NCBI GenBank assembly: GCA_035582835.1
Contig: JAYKAV010002775.1
Span: 370,211-434,210 of the forward strand
Direction: 5' to 3'
Source of the DNA: Phoebastria nigripes
Lineage: Eukaryota; Chordata; Aves; Procellariiformes; Diomedeidae
DNA: 64,000 bases
Below, in pieces: positions 25,247 through 38,461 of this stretch (position 1 is its first letter; every line of letters begins with the position of its first letter). The notes below the pieces were generated by a model, which made no database searches, was not told the DNA's origin, and saw only the letters and a list, made by a program, of their open reading frames with translations. A program made the translations under genes and the position numbers.

Positions 25247-28200
25247 GATTGAAGACCAAAGATTGCATGTTCAGTGTAAAATTTTTATCAGAGCCAGAGT
25301 TTGCTGTTGAAGGGAGACCTGTTTCTAGTTACTTCAGTTTTTGAAACAAAGGGAAGAAGAATAATTAGCACAATGTGAGGGATTTTTTCGTTCTTACAAT
25401 TTGGAAGAAACCAGAAGGAAAACACAGTCAATACAGTAGGAAAATTGTATTGATTTTTTCTGCACTACTTTGACAGATTTTTTTTTTTTTAAATGGATCA
25501 TTTTTAATACATCGTGTAAAATAGTTTTGCTGCTTAAATGCAGTTTTCATTTGATTTGGGGGGGGGGAAGATAGGAATTCTTCTCTCTTTAATTTTACTA
25601 GTTGTTCCCTGGGTTTTTTATGACGTAGGCAGGACAGAAAGCTCCTGATCTACGTCTTTGATAACATTTACCATGCAGTATCCTCTTACAATGCTCTGTT
25701 CTTTAGCCTTTTTCACCCTTTGTGGAACCATTAACCATTTCTTTTCTCTTCCGTTTTTTCAACAAGAGTGTTTTGGGGTTTTTTCCAGACTTTTATCTTG
25801 TTTGGGTTTTGTGTGTTTATTTTGCACCTCTGTGGTATCTTAATGATCAGTACAGTTCACAGTATCAACAGTGATTGAGCATTAGAAGTGCTTGTGTCAT
25901 CCCAGGGCAGAGGATGGGAAGGAGGGGGTGCTGCTTTCTACTGAAGTGCTTGCAGATATAAGGCATACACATTCTTCTAAATATAAGCTAATGTCATTTA
26001 TCTGGCCAGCAGTGAAGAGCTCATTGTGTGTCTGAACTTTTGACTGTAATAAAGTACACGATAGATTAATCACAGCTAATTTAAAGACCCTGTTTAAGAA
26101 GACAATAGTACTTTCTTAAGAATGAAAGCATAGGATTCTAGGACAAACCTTCTGTGACTGTGCTTCATATGCAATGGTGACATCCCAAGAGAAATCATCT
26201 AGATGCCTAAAATGATTTGCCCTGTAGTGTACTCTTCTATCAGGTCTTTATCAGTTACTCAGGAAAGTGAGAGGTTTCTAGACTTTGTCCCAAAAGAATA
26301 TAAAAAAACAGCAGGGAGCAGCTAACTAATCCCCTATTGTTATTGGTAAACTAGTATTAGAACATTATCCAGAATTGTATTCCTGGAGCCCAGCTTGTGC
26401 TGTACACAGTGCCCAGGGCAAATCATAAAGAGATCGAACTGCATTTAACCTCATTAAAGCAATCCATCAAACTCTTGTGTGCTCTACCGAAAAGGATCAT
26501 CACTCCAGAATGCATAAACGTGGTCCAAATTGCTCTCCTACACAAGATGAGCTAGTTGTGTTCAGCTTGTTCTAGTGCTAAATGGAGTGCTTAATTTTGG
26601 CTCTGATGCATACATCTTCCTCAGTGATGTGTGGTATAGGAAGGAACTGAAGCTGTAAACATGCTTCTGATCAGGAGGTGTTTGGGGGAAGGGAGGACGG
26701 CACTGTGGTGTCCAGTCTTGTCTCCAGATCCATGTAGCAGAGATGTCAAGGTATGCTGCTGTAAGTCTGGGCTTGGGGAAAACTGCAGGATGCACTGAAT
26801 TATCCTCTCGAGGAGGAGAGAGTAACTGTCTGCTGGTTATCATTTATTTTGCAGTTACTACTGTCTGGCTATGTTGCTTTGTTCTTCTGTCAGATTCTTT
26901 GGTGTATGAAGCAAACATCTCAGACATGATTGAGTACTCCTCAAGGATGGGAAATGATCTACTCAGAGTTTTGGGTTTAATTTTCTCTTAGTGGGATGAG
27001 GACTAATAGCTAGCAGTCGTGAGGAAGCAGTTCTCATTATCTGTTCAGGTGCCTTCTGCACAGATTAGTTTAACGAGGTTATGAAAGAGAGTCGACTTGA
27101 GTCTTTTCCCTGGCTACATTGCTACTCAACAGTATAAACAGCAAACAATACGCTGCAGGTCTGGGAGTCTAGCATTCGTCTTGATTTGTAGAGCAGCAAA
27201 AGAAAATATTTGCTTTCTGTTAGCACGTTATAAAAATGCATGCCAAAATTTTGGTTGTCGGTATCTAGCTGTATCTGTACAGTACATAGCAAATAGCTGA
27301 ATCAAAGGTGTTGTAACTGTCCATGGTTAAGATGAAAAATCTTATTTTCAAAGTTTGGGTTTCTTATTATAGAGCAGCTACACTAGATTGGAGTGAAGTG
27401 TCTTAATAAGCTATTAATCTGTAGTCAAACTTTCAAAACACAAAGTTGCAAGAATACCTGAATGGAATAGGGGACAAGGTTTTCCTGATTAATTATAATT
27501 TGTTTTTTTAGGACACTTTCCTGTGTTTATTAAAAGCAATATCAAATCATGTAATCTCACGTTTTAACCAAAGTTGAAATTTATTTTTAAAAAGTTTAGA
27601 ATATAAATATTTCACTATTGTGGAGTACTGCATGTACTCTGGATTTGAAAGAAAGAATTGTCCTCTGGGTTAGTTGTACTTCACATATTTCAGTTTGCTA
27701 ATTCCTGCATTTTGGAAAGCAAAAAAAAATTATTAAAGTTGGCCCTAGCCATGTTATCTTTAGTAAAATTGTAGCCCTATATTCCCCTTAATGAAGGTAA
27801 GTCATAATTCAAATCTTCTGTTTTCCTGCTGATGTATTTTTAGACACTTTGATAGAATTTTTCTTCACAGGCAATATTGGACTTTTCACTGTCACGCTTG
27901 GCTTCACTGCTGTATATTTTATACAAATTCAGCACAGTTTTCAGCTCTCTCCTGAAAGTAGCCCAAATGACAATGGGAAGAACTAAGGGAATGGAATGGA
28001 AAATGTGGCTAGACTAGCAAGCTAAATATTTCCTAAAAATTTAGTCACTGACTTGAAATTATGCCAGTTCCAGTTACCATGGTCATTGCTTGGTTTTGAA
28101 TTGTAATGATTACTTGCTTGCTTCATAGTTTAAACTTACCCTTGAAAAATCTTTTGCCTGTTCTACAGCAGCCATTTTTGGCATATCTTCAATATGCTTT

Positions 28201-31200
28201 TTTCTAGTTCTACTTCTCACTTGTGTGGGTTGTTTTGTTTTTTTTTCTTTTTTTTCATACTGCACTTAACTGAAGAGCTCCATTATAGACTAATAGATCT
28301 AACAATCTCAAAATTGTGTGGCTGTTACTAAGGAAAAAGCTTTTTCTCCTGGTTCTGTTGTTCTGTGTTAATTCCTACTGTTTTGTAAAAGTCAGTCTGA
28401 TCAGAAAGGATAATGACTGCTTCCCCTTAACTTTCAAGCTTTGTCGTTGTTATGAGTAATGTAATTTTTTTGCTAATTTTTACAATCCCCTTATACTTCT
28501 GTTCTAACAAGTACTTGAAAGCATTTCAGTTCTGTGCAGTCCAGGTGCTGGTTCATCCTGTTGTTCCCATGTCCAGTTAGAGGATACTTACCACAACATG
28601 ATGCTAACTTCTCTAAAGTTACTTTAGCAAGAGGGAAAGAGGTTTGTTGCAATAAGGAGGTATAAATGGGTCTCTCTACCTGCCTTTAACCATATCTTTA
28701 TACAAACATTTCATTCTGAAATGTTTTTTCTCTTCTGCCTGTGTCTTACCCCTTCTTTATATGTGAAAGCTGGGTAGTTTAGGTGAAGATGGGACTTTCT
28801 GACATAGGCACGTGCTCTTACACAGCCATCCTCCTCTATTTTTACTCCTTAACTGACACTCCAGCCTTCCGTCCCTCCAAATATGAGTCTGTACTGCCTG
28901 CTTGCTCCCTTGCGGTTGGAGAGATGGGTAGGAGACAGCCCCAGCTAGCTAGCCCTTTGCTACTGAACGCGAGACAGCTTTTGTCTCCTCTTCCCACCAG
29001 CTCAAAGTTAAAACATTGCTCTTTACATGGTTGCTAGAAGAGAGAGAACTTGCCCAGAGGGAGGGAGGGATGGAGGAAGATTCAGAAGGAGTGGGAGGAA
29101 GAGATGAAGGCTGGCTGGAATTTTCCTGAGATTTCTTGGGCTATTCTCCTTTGGCAAGTAAATACTCCCCATTTGAGGCCTGCTGGCTTACAGTAGCTGT
29201 CGGCACAGTGTCAGGAGCTATGCACCATTACACTGAAGCACGCTAATTCTGTTTGTTTTGCAAGCACAGTTAAGAGCTGGTCATGCTCTGGCAACCTTGA
29301 CAATGCCCATTTGCTTTGCTGTCATTTTTTCTTGCAGCATCTAGAGCTTTGAAAACATAAGCAGCCAGGTCTACTTGCAGACCCAGCAGATTTATCCCAG
29401 CCAAAGTATGTATAAGACTGTAAGCTCAAATCAAAAGTTCTGGTAGTCTGACTTCTATCCTCTAGCCATGGACTTCAGTGAGCTTGCTGAGGAGCACATA
29501 CTCATCAAATTCATCAGTTTCTGGAATGGACAGTAACTTCCAGAGGGAAAAATGACTGTTTTGATGCAACCTCTAAATATGCCTGCATCTCTGAATGATA
29601 GAAAATAAGACAGGAACGAGTAAGGAGGAGGGAGGAGAAAGTTTACAGGAAAAAGGACAGCCAAGATGTAACTCTGAGTACCTTAGAAGTTGTCTCATAC
29701 AATGGACATTTTACTTAACCCTCCCTAATATAAATATAAGCAGCTCCAGGGATGATGGCAGAAGGGGGAAGCTGTTGCATAGTAGAGACTCCAGCAAGCA
29801 CAGGATAGTAATAGTTTCTATACTGAAGTGACCATGAACAGAATGGTTCATCTCTCCATGCTTTGGTCACTGATAAATAGAATTAAATTTCTCTTCTCCA
29901 CAAGGATCTTATTCTAGGATTTGAATTAAAGATAATGAGTTTCCCTATGATTCGCAGGTGGAGAATGACAGAAAAATGTTAACTTCCACGGAGCTGACAT
30001 TGANTCTGCGATGGACTGGTATCCTACCGTTACTGTCTTTGCATATCCTGAAGACATGCTCTCAGCTCACACTGAAAGGTATCATTTCCGAACATCGTAA
30101 GATATCTCTCTTTCAGAACTGAAGTCGGGACAATGTGGTGCCTCCTTTAATTACAGTCTGAGAATTAGTTTCAGATGTGGAAGGATAAAACAAAAAGAAA
30201 TGGTAAGCATTTCTGTATTGCTCTTACATTGTACAAAGGTGACTCAAAAAGAATCTTCTTTTTATTTAAAAAAAAAAAACTGAAGTAAATATTTGGTAGA
30301 GAAGAGCCATCCAAAAGCCTTCTCTGAAAGGCTCCTGTGTGTTGCTGCCAACCTTTTAAAAGAGGAGTTAAATTTTGGAGTTTCAGCATGTGATTCCAAA
30401 ATACCCAGATTAATATTTAGTCAGAATCTAAAACTGTCTGAATTAAATGTATGGCTGTCCAAGCTAATGCTAATTGTATGTTTACGAACTTCTGTCTACT
30501 TGAGGCAAAATGTTTGTTTTACTTTCCTGTAGTGAAGTAGGGAGGATGAGCTGTCTGTCTTGATGGTGTATCTACCTTATGAGTTTCAAGTCATTTTAAT
30601 TCACCTGTTGTACGAAAGCCCATGCTGATAAATGTCAAGTTCCATGCATTCTCCAGTCTGTTGATACAGGAATGACTAAGGGTTCTTTGGAAGCATTTCA
30701 GTAACTGTTTTTGTTGATTTAACCTTGCTACATAATGTCTTAATTGTACAAAACAGTTTTATAGGCCTGTTGCATTTTATAGGGATTATCTGCCNTTGCA
30801 GAGTGTGCAGCATCAATGGCCATGTGCTTCCTAGCTTTAATCTGGCACTGAGGACCCATTGGCAGAGATGTTCCAGCGCTGGGCAAACCTGTCGCCTGCT
30901 GTTATTAGTGCATTTTATTGTATCTCCCCTTCTAGTTTTGTACTGAGCTGATTCAGGTATGGCCGTTAGCGGTTGCAGTCATGCTGTCTACTGGGACACA
31001 GGTGTACTTTAAAGCTGGAGTTAACTGGTAGATCATGTAAACATGTGGTTTGAGGAACTAGAGGCCAGAACCTGATCTTTCAGCTCCTGGTGCTATTGGA
31101 GTGGTGTGCGTTTTTAAAATCTTCTAACATTGGTGACAGCAGGCCCTCTAGAGGGTGATTTGATCCTAGAAGCGTGTGCAAGGTCAGGACCAGAGCTCCA

Positions 31201-31954
31201 GTGCAGTACTCGAGAGAATTAAGAAGCAGTTTCATGAAGCTGTTTTAAGCTGACATGAGCCTGTACTGCAATCAGAACAGGTGGTTGTGTCCTGCACTCA
31301 TCTTTGTTCTGGCACTAACGTTGATCTGGCTGACCACACAGCTGTACATCTTGCTTATCCAATGGAAAAGAAAAATTGTACCAGATTAACAAGCTAATCT
31401 CAGTGTCTGTGTGGCCACACGAGTGCTCGTACCAGCACAAAGAAATGACTAAGAACATATGGCTGTGGCTAGCAGGTCAGCAGCTCTTGTCACTGGCCAC
31501 GCAGTCTTAGAACAGTGTAAGCTGCTCGTGAGACTGCATCCTTGTAGTATAAATAACAGTTACTTCCCCAGAGAATTAGGAGGAGAGACTGCAAATTGAA
31601 CTGACTTTACAATGGGTATTTTTGAAGTGGGAGGCTTCTGTTCTCTAAGTGAGAAGTTAACATAAAGGTCCATGCCTCAGCTTGGACCTTCAGTTAAGGA
31701 AATTAACTTCCTGTGGGGATGTCCTCAGAATCAACCTCTTGACTGGCCATTGATAAATTACTTCAGTATGAGTTATTAACAGAATGGAAGTAAAGTTTGG
31801 CTTAAAAATAAAAAGGCATGTATCTTTAACTTTCTTTGCTTTAGAAAACAGTTTTGGCATTGCAGGAACAAGTTGAATGTACATGTGTGTTCCTAAAGGA
31901 AATGGGAGATTACCTGTTACTCAAGCCTCCATTTTTTTCCTTTTTCTTTTGCAG

Positions 31955-32030
31955 GAAAAGCTGCAAGTCATTTAATGACCAAATAAGGTCTCCATTCTCA
32001 TGATTTATCTGATATGCTTCTCCTGGAGCC
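31955..32030 (+). promoter_or_regulatory. TBC1D24: TBC1D24 5' leader in exon 2, with upstream ATGs
   Basis: A strong acceptor (long T-rich tract then TTTTGCAG) marks the exon start at 31955. The 76-nt leader has two in-frame stops (32004-32006 and 32013-32015) upstream of the main ATG. Three ATGs precede the main start. One at 31975 encodes three residues and stops at 31986. One at 32000 encodes 12 residues and ends at 32038, past the main start. One at 32014 encodes 30 residues and ends at 32106. The first two have weak context; the third has G at -3. If this leader is used as seen, these would be expected to dampen TBC1D24 translation. Confidence 0.75.
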
Positions 32031-32989
32031 ATGGATGAATACAACCGCTTTGTGGATTGGGACAAAATGGATGTTACTGTCCAGAGCCAGGATGCGAAGG
32101 AGCTAACCTGCACAGAGTTCCAGGAGCTCAAGCAGCTGGCCCGGCAGGGCTACTGGGCCAAGAATCACTCTCTGAGAGCCAAAGTGTACCACAAACTAAT
32201 TAGCAACATCCCGTGCCGCACAGTGACCCCAGATGCAAATGTGTACCGGGACATTGTTGTGAAGATTGTTGGAAAACGTAACAGTAGCTCCCTTCCACTA
32301 CCAGAGTTTGTGGATAACAGCCTGGTCCCCACGTACTGCTTGAATGCAGAAGGCATCGGGGCAGTCAGGAAGATTATATTGTGCATTGCGAATCAGTTCC
32401 CAGACATATCGTTTTGCCCAGCACTGCCTTCTGTGATAGCTTTGCTCCTCCACTACAGCAAAGATGAGGCAGAATGCTTTGAACAGGTTTGTCGCATCCT
32501 TGCTTGCAATGACCCATCTAAGCGGCTCGTTGATCAGACGTTCTTAGCTTTTGAGTCCTCCTGCATGACCTTTGGTGACCTGGTTAACAAGTACTGTCAG
32601 GCGGCACATAAGCTGATGGTGGCAGTGTCCGAGGATGTGTTGGAGGTATACTCTGACTGGCAACGGTGGCTCTTTGGAGAACTGCCTATGGTATACATTG
32701 CTCGGGTCTTTGATGTGTTTCTGGTGGAGGGCTACAAAGTTCTCTATCGTGTTGCGCTGGCTCTTCTGAAATTTTTTCACAAAGTCAGAGCTGGGCAGCC
32801 CATGGAGTCTGACAGCATACAGCAGGACATTCGAGCTTTTGTGAGAGACATTGCCAAGTCAGTGTCTCCGGAGAGGCTTTTGGAAAAAGCCTTTGCTATC
32901 CGCCTCTTCTCACGGAAGGAGATCCAGCTTCTGCAGATGGCCAACGAGAAGGCTTTGCAGCAGAAGGGCATCACTGTCAAACAGAAAAG
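32031..32989 (+). CDS. TBC1D24: TBC1D24 first coding exon (exon 2), TBC domain
   Basis: This exon encodes residues 1-319 and the first two bases of codon 320. It ends AAAAG followed by GTAGGG, so the open frame running to 32993 is only read-through into the donor site. It holds the entire TBC (Tre-2/Bub2/Cdc16) domain plus the helical extension ending in ITVKQK. As far as I recall, TBC1D24 lacks the usual Arg and Gln catalytic fingers of active Rab-GAPs; here the region of motif A reads [18 protein letters not shown] cationic lipid-binding pocket is known for the family (fly Skywalker), and its Arg positions are kept as R38 and R240. Having the whole TBC domain in one exon matches the human gene. 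Confidence 0.98.
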
Positions 32990-35900
32990 GTAGGGCTCTC
33001 ACTACAGGTAGCCTGAGTGATCTCGTGAGTTTTCCCAGCATGATAAGCGGTCAGTCAGTCCTGGGTGACTACTGGTGGGGAAGGAAAAGAGCTCTACTGG
33101 TACATGCTGGTATCCCTGCTGATTTTTTTTCTCTGCAGAAAGTCAGCATTCCCAAAATTAAGCATTGCTGGGATTGTAATGAGAGGTGTAACTGAATGTT
33201 ATGATACAGAAGAAACAAAGCAGTTTCTCATAGCTTACTTAGTGATGAATTTATAATTACTTTTTACAGGTACATATTAATTGCAAGTGTTGTGTCTCAA
33301 AAGTGTCTTTCACAAGCTGTTTTTAAACTAAAAGGCATTTTAGCAAAGCTGGAAAAAACACTGATAAATTACTTGGAAGAAAAGTACCCAAACAAATGTG
33401 AAAATTAATTCTTAAATGTGAGATTATTTGTGCAAAATGTTATTTTCATGCTGCCCAGTACTATGAATTCAGCAGTTTCTTTAGTGTAAGTAGGCAAACA
33501 CTGTCCCAGCTGGGAACGTTTTGCTTAACTGGAGAGTTATTTTAACAGAGCAAAGAAGAAATAAGTCTTATTTATAGGTTACTTTTAAAATCAGTTTGAC
33601 TGCAAGCCTCCTGAAAGTAAGGAGTATAGTAATCACAGGTAGAAGTTGACCTATTTTGTGACAGGTCCATGTACTACGAGAAATAATGATTTTGAAAGAA
33701 CCGTGGAAGACAAGAGTGAGGATGCTGATCCAAACGATGATTGCATAACCACAATTTCTTTTCAGAAATGAGGGGAGGAAAAGCCAGCTGTAAAACTAGT
33801 AAATTAAATCCTGCTCCAATGTGGTAGTAAAAGCCACAATAATAAAAAGCTTAACTGAAAGACCTCTCCATGTGTACAGAAAAGGCAGCAATATGTTAAT
33901 CTAAACAAAATTAGCATCTTGCCAAGTGCAAATATATATGCAGGTAAATACTGGCGTTGTAGACGTGTTCTATTTCTCCTAAGGCCTTCTGTGACTGCAG
34001 AAAACTTCTTCCAACTGCTTTTGAAATCTAAGTTTAAGTGTTGAATAGTTTTATCAGCTGTCCTGACCTCTGAAGGGAGGATGACTTCTAGAAGGGGGGT
34101 CAGTAAGTGTGATATCTAGAACTTGGTATTCTAGAGGGACAGTCCTTCATTTTCTCAAAATCTTTAAAAATCAAAAGGTACTAGCCACTGATGTATTAGA
34201 TCTTACAGCCAATTGTGTTGCTGAGTTAGTCACAGTAGTTACAAACAGGTATTATTCCATGGTATTGAAATATATACTTAACCAGATTTCAGCCTATGAA
34301 ATAATGTAAATGTTACCTGAACCTCTTTCATGTGCCCAAATACATGTAAAGTTCCCTCCAGTCTTTTCCAACAGTTTATTTTTTAGACTCACAGTTTGGT
34401 TTACAATTAGCTTGTGCTTTATCTTGCTCACATCTTGGAAGAGACTGCTCTGTCAGTCTCAAATATTTCAAGGCCTTTAGCCACTGGAATGTCACATCGG
34501 GTAGAGTTCAGACCATTGTATCTGGGACTTGCAACCAGAAGTATTAAGTCTTCCAGTATGTAGCTTTTCTTCTTGTACTAAAGTTCAGAAGAGTTGTAAT
34601 ATCCTTTCTGAGTATATTGTTCAGCAACAGAATGAGAGCTTTAATTAAAAAAAAAAAAAAAAACAAAAAAAACCACACAAAAAAACCCCACAAAAAACCC
34701 AGAAGCTCCTGCTGTGTTAAATGTTGTAGAGGTATTCTTGCTCAGAACAACAGTGATGCCTTCAAAGCAAAATACAGTAAATTCGTACGCAAATAATGCC
34801 AGTAGTTACTACCTTACCAGGCAGAGTTGCTAGTGAAAAACTTTTATCCTCTCTCAGCTACTTTTATAAGCATACTGAAACTTCTCGGTATCCCCTGGCA
34901 CAGTACCGCTGTGAACTTGGCTCAGTTTGGATCCCAGTGTAGGCAGATGTGGGTGCTGGAGAAGTGAGCTTTTCTCCAGTGCTCAGTAGAATGAGAGTTC
35001 GTTCTCTTGTCCAGATGTGTTTGGCCTGTGCAAGGAGATGATGAATTATTTTCCAATCAGATAACTACAAGCAGGTAGCAAAAAAGGGAAAAAAAAAAAA
35101 AGGTAGGAAATATTTTAACCTGTCTGTTTGTTTTTCTTATGCTTGGTGATTCNAATCAAACCTTACTTTGTTTCTCTCCAGGCTCCTTTCATTCACTTTG
35201 TCGTGGATGTAGGAAATCACTGATCTTTTGTATCTTTTTTTGTCTTTCTCCTTATACGTTCTCCTTCTGTCAATTCCATACCCACTGCACCCCTCCTGTT
35301 TGCAGTGTTGCACCTCCCAAAAGGTAGGTTAAAACACTTGAATCTTTGCACATTGCTCATTTCTTCTGTCTTTGGCTGGTTATTTTTTCCGAGGCTGTCN
35401 TTATGGCTAATGCTGGGGCAGGAGAAGCAGGGCAGCAATTATAGCATCCGATTGCTGTGTAACATCTCCTGAATACACTCTTGCGAAGTTAGTTCAAAGC
35501 ACCTGCAAAGTTGTAAGATAAGGGATCTTGGGCCCAGCTGTCAACATTGCACTTCCATACAGCAATACAAGCCTGTGTTTTCCAGAATGGAAAAGTGTAA
35601 TGTTAATGGTCCTTTCTACACTGGAAGAAAAAGTGTTATTTTTTAAAAACATCTCNAGTAACGTGTCTTCAGAACTGTTAGGTATTCTCCCACATCCAAA
35701 CCTGGTATATGCTGTTGCAATAGATGTGAGACATACTCAATCTTTTTTTCTTCTTTGCAAGCTTTCCGCAGTTAATTGGAAAGATGTTGGACTGAACTCA
35801 ACTTGGCACACTCTTAAAAGTGACTTGTCTCTATTCATACTAGATTATATTTATTTTTAAGTAGATAGGGTTTTTTTTAAAAGCAAGAAGACAGATTATG

Positions 35901-38430
35901 TTCCTGTGTCAAGGAGGTCAGAGTTACTCAGCCATATAGCATTAATGGTTAATGAAGTCATTCAACAAGTCTTGGCCTGAAAAGCAAATCTTAAAGCAAA
36001 ACCCAGTGGATTGTGATACCTGATAAGCAGAGAACTTGGAAAGGAGAAAGCCTGCCCTGTGACTATTAAGTACCACAGATGTATGGGTTTAAATTTGAGA
36101 ATCTTCTGGCCTTGTTGCAGGTGCCCTGAGTTAACTTTAGTGAGTGATGCACACTAACATTTGTACTAATTTATAAAATCAAAATTGGAATTAATTTCCT
36201 CATGTTTTCATGTCTGAAGGAACACCTTAAGAGACTTACCAAAGCATGTTTCATATCATACCCTGTGTGTTGAGGATTTTACCTCTAATAAATCAGCAGG
36301 CTGTTAATTCCAGCAAAGCAAATCTTCAACATCCGTGTATTATTTTACTGTAGTTACAGTGTTCTGAAAGCAGCAGAAAGCCTTGATTTCTGCTAGGAAG
36401 CACATAATTTGGGTTTGAGGGGACTCAGGCAGATGCAGGGTGTCTGTTGACACTGATCTCAACACAGGATTAGGTATCAGGCTTATACACCACATATGGC
36501 TTATATTGCCATTTATGTCTGAGAAACAACATATCACTTCTACCACGCATTTATGCCCTAACTGAAATTATAATGGATTTTAAAGATAATGCAGACCCTG
36601 TAAGATTTGACCCAAAACAAAGTAGAGCAGGAAGATGTAATTCAGTGAGTCGTACCTTGGAGTGTGGTATTTGTTGTCTTGGAATACATACAGAGCATAT
36701 CCCTGTGACAGCTGCTACCGCATGTCGTCAACGTTGGTTTTATCTTAAGGAGCTTTGAGGTCTCTGAAGCACATTGTATTAATGATATAGCTGTAAAAAC
36801 AACAGTCCTACAAAAATAGCAAATAAGGTGCTTTATTAAACATTTAAATTGTGCTGCTTTTCTAAATCTAATTTCCTTTGGGATAATAACAATTGAATGT
36901 GTCTTTCCAACATCAGCAATCAACAGAAAGTTGTCATGCCAATCCCAATAAGCCAACATGAAGAATTGAGGCATACAGGTTAGATACTTGTAATTCTAGT
37001 TGCAATTTTCTGAACCCCTCCCCCCCCNNAAAAAAAAACTTGTATTTTTATTAAGCAGCACAGAGTTTGGTTTGATGTAGGTGCAGGCTGTGTATCGACA
37101 CTGGTCTCAGCACAGTGTCAGGTTTCAGTCTTAAGCACCTGCAGCTGTGATTTATAACTGGGAAAAAGCAGGTCATTTTATTTCAAATCCTTCGGTCAAG
37201 CTACGGTCTAGGTTTTACTAACTGAATGGTGACATTAAATATAAAATGATTCACCATGATGTTCAAGGGGCAGGAACAGCATGCCTGGAATGGTTTTAAA
37301 TGGCTGGTACAATGGTAAATGCTTTCTAGTAAACCAGAAAGATCTGTTTGTAAAGGTGATATTCTACCTACATGGAAAAGTTGTAGGAAGACACAGGGTA
37401 CTGAAAGTGATGTGTTACTATGAATACTGCTGAACACAGGCTTCGGGTGGGGTCTGGGTAGGAGAGTCCTTAAATCAGCTATTCATAGTAGCCGGGAGAA
37501 GGAACAGAGGCAAAGAAAAGGTACATTGAGGTTGAGAGCCTTTTAGGAACAAGTACTTAAGTTTACTTGCCCAAACAGATCACATAACTGTGAAAAATGT
37601 ACAGACCAAGCATACAAATAATTATGAGGCTTGCTTGTTTGAGGTTTAGTAAGTTTAAAACTGTTTTGATATTTGCTACTAACTCTTACCCTATTTATCA
37701 CCATTCTTTTCCTCCAGAAATTCAGTGTAATAAACTAGTTGACTGCCCTGAATATTTTTTAATTCCTTGAATGTGAGAAAAATCTAATTTCTGATGAACT
37801 GAAATGGCTTTGTTTCTCAGCTCTGTTCCATAGTGCCACCAGTCTTTAGATGCAGACCAGACAGGACCAGGAGGGCTGAGACCTAAAGTAAGATTCTGAA
37901 GACGTGGGTTCAAGTCTTGGCTCATACTTTGCTTCAGTTGATCTCTCCTGTGCCTCAGCTTGCTGTGTTTAAAAGCACAAATAATGTCCTAGCCAGTGAT
38001 ACTGTAAGTTTTAAAACCCATTAATAGTTGCAGCTTGCTTAAATAGGTGCCCATATAAGTTCCTTGCTAATTAAATAATGCAGGGTAGCAATGCAAGTAG
38101 TGATTTGGTTCATTTTGCTAGAGGAAGCAGTAATTTTTTTTTTTTTTTTTTTAAAGTGACCTAAGGAGTCACTTCATTAGAAGTGCTGCCACTAAGGCAG
38201 CTACAATAAATTTCAGAAAGCATTTCCCAATGTCTCCAAGCAAGCACCGCTCTAAAGTCCAGTGCAAATGCTGCTGATTTCTTGGTACTACAAGCAAGAA
38301 AAATAATAAAAAATGTATAGGTTGTGTGTTCTAGGGAGTGAGCTAAGCTATTCAGATACCTGCAGATATGCAGTATTGAGGTCCTCTTTATGTTCCATGA
38401 AACTGAGAGGAAAGAAATGCGTAATTGTCA

Positions 38431-38461
<31 letters not shown>

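Larger units (their letters stand above)
18590..31954 (+). other. TBC1D24: TBC1D24 intron 1 (about 13 kb)
   Basis: Mostly AT-rich sequence with no recognisable exon. It contains poly-G (20921-20936), poly-T (22113-22136), a TA-rich microsatellite (23941-24024) and a poly-A run (25231-25246). Small open frames here show no recognisable similarity. The left boundary depends on which exon-1 donor is used. Confidence 0.6.

Noticed and set aside
32990..32993. Stop codon TAG right after KQKR as the end of a short TBC-only protein
   Set aside because: The bases form the GTAGGG splice donor, and the downstream exons continue the TBC1D24 protein in frame. A read-through isoform is possible but unsupported.
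35161..35240. Alternative microexon candidate after TCTCTCCAG near 35181
   Set aside because: There is an acceptor-like sequence, but no phase-compatible donor at 18 nt and no similarity to the known insert. The unit at 35306 fits exactly.
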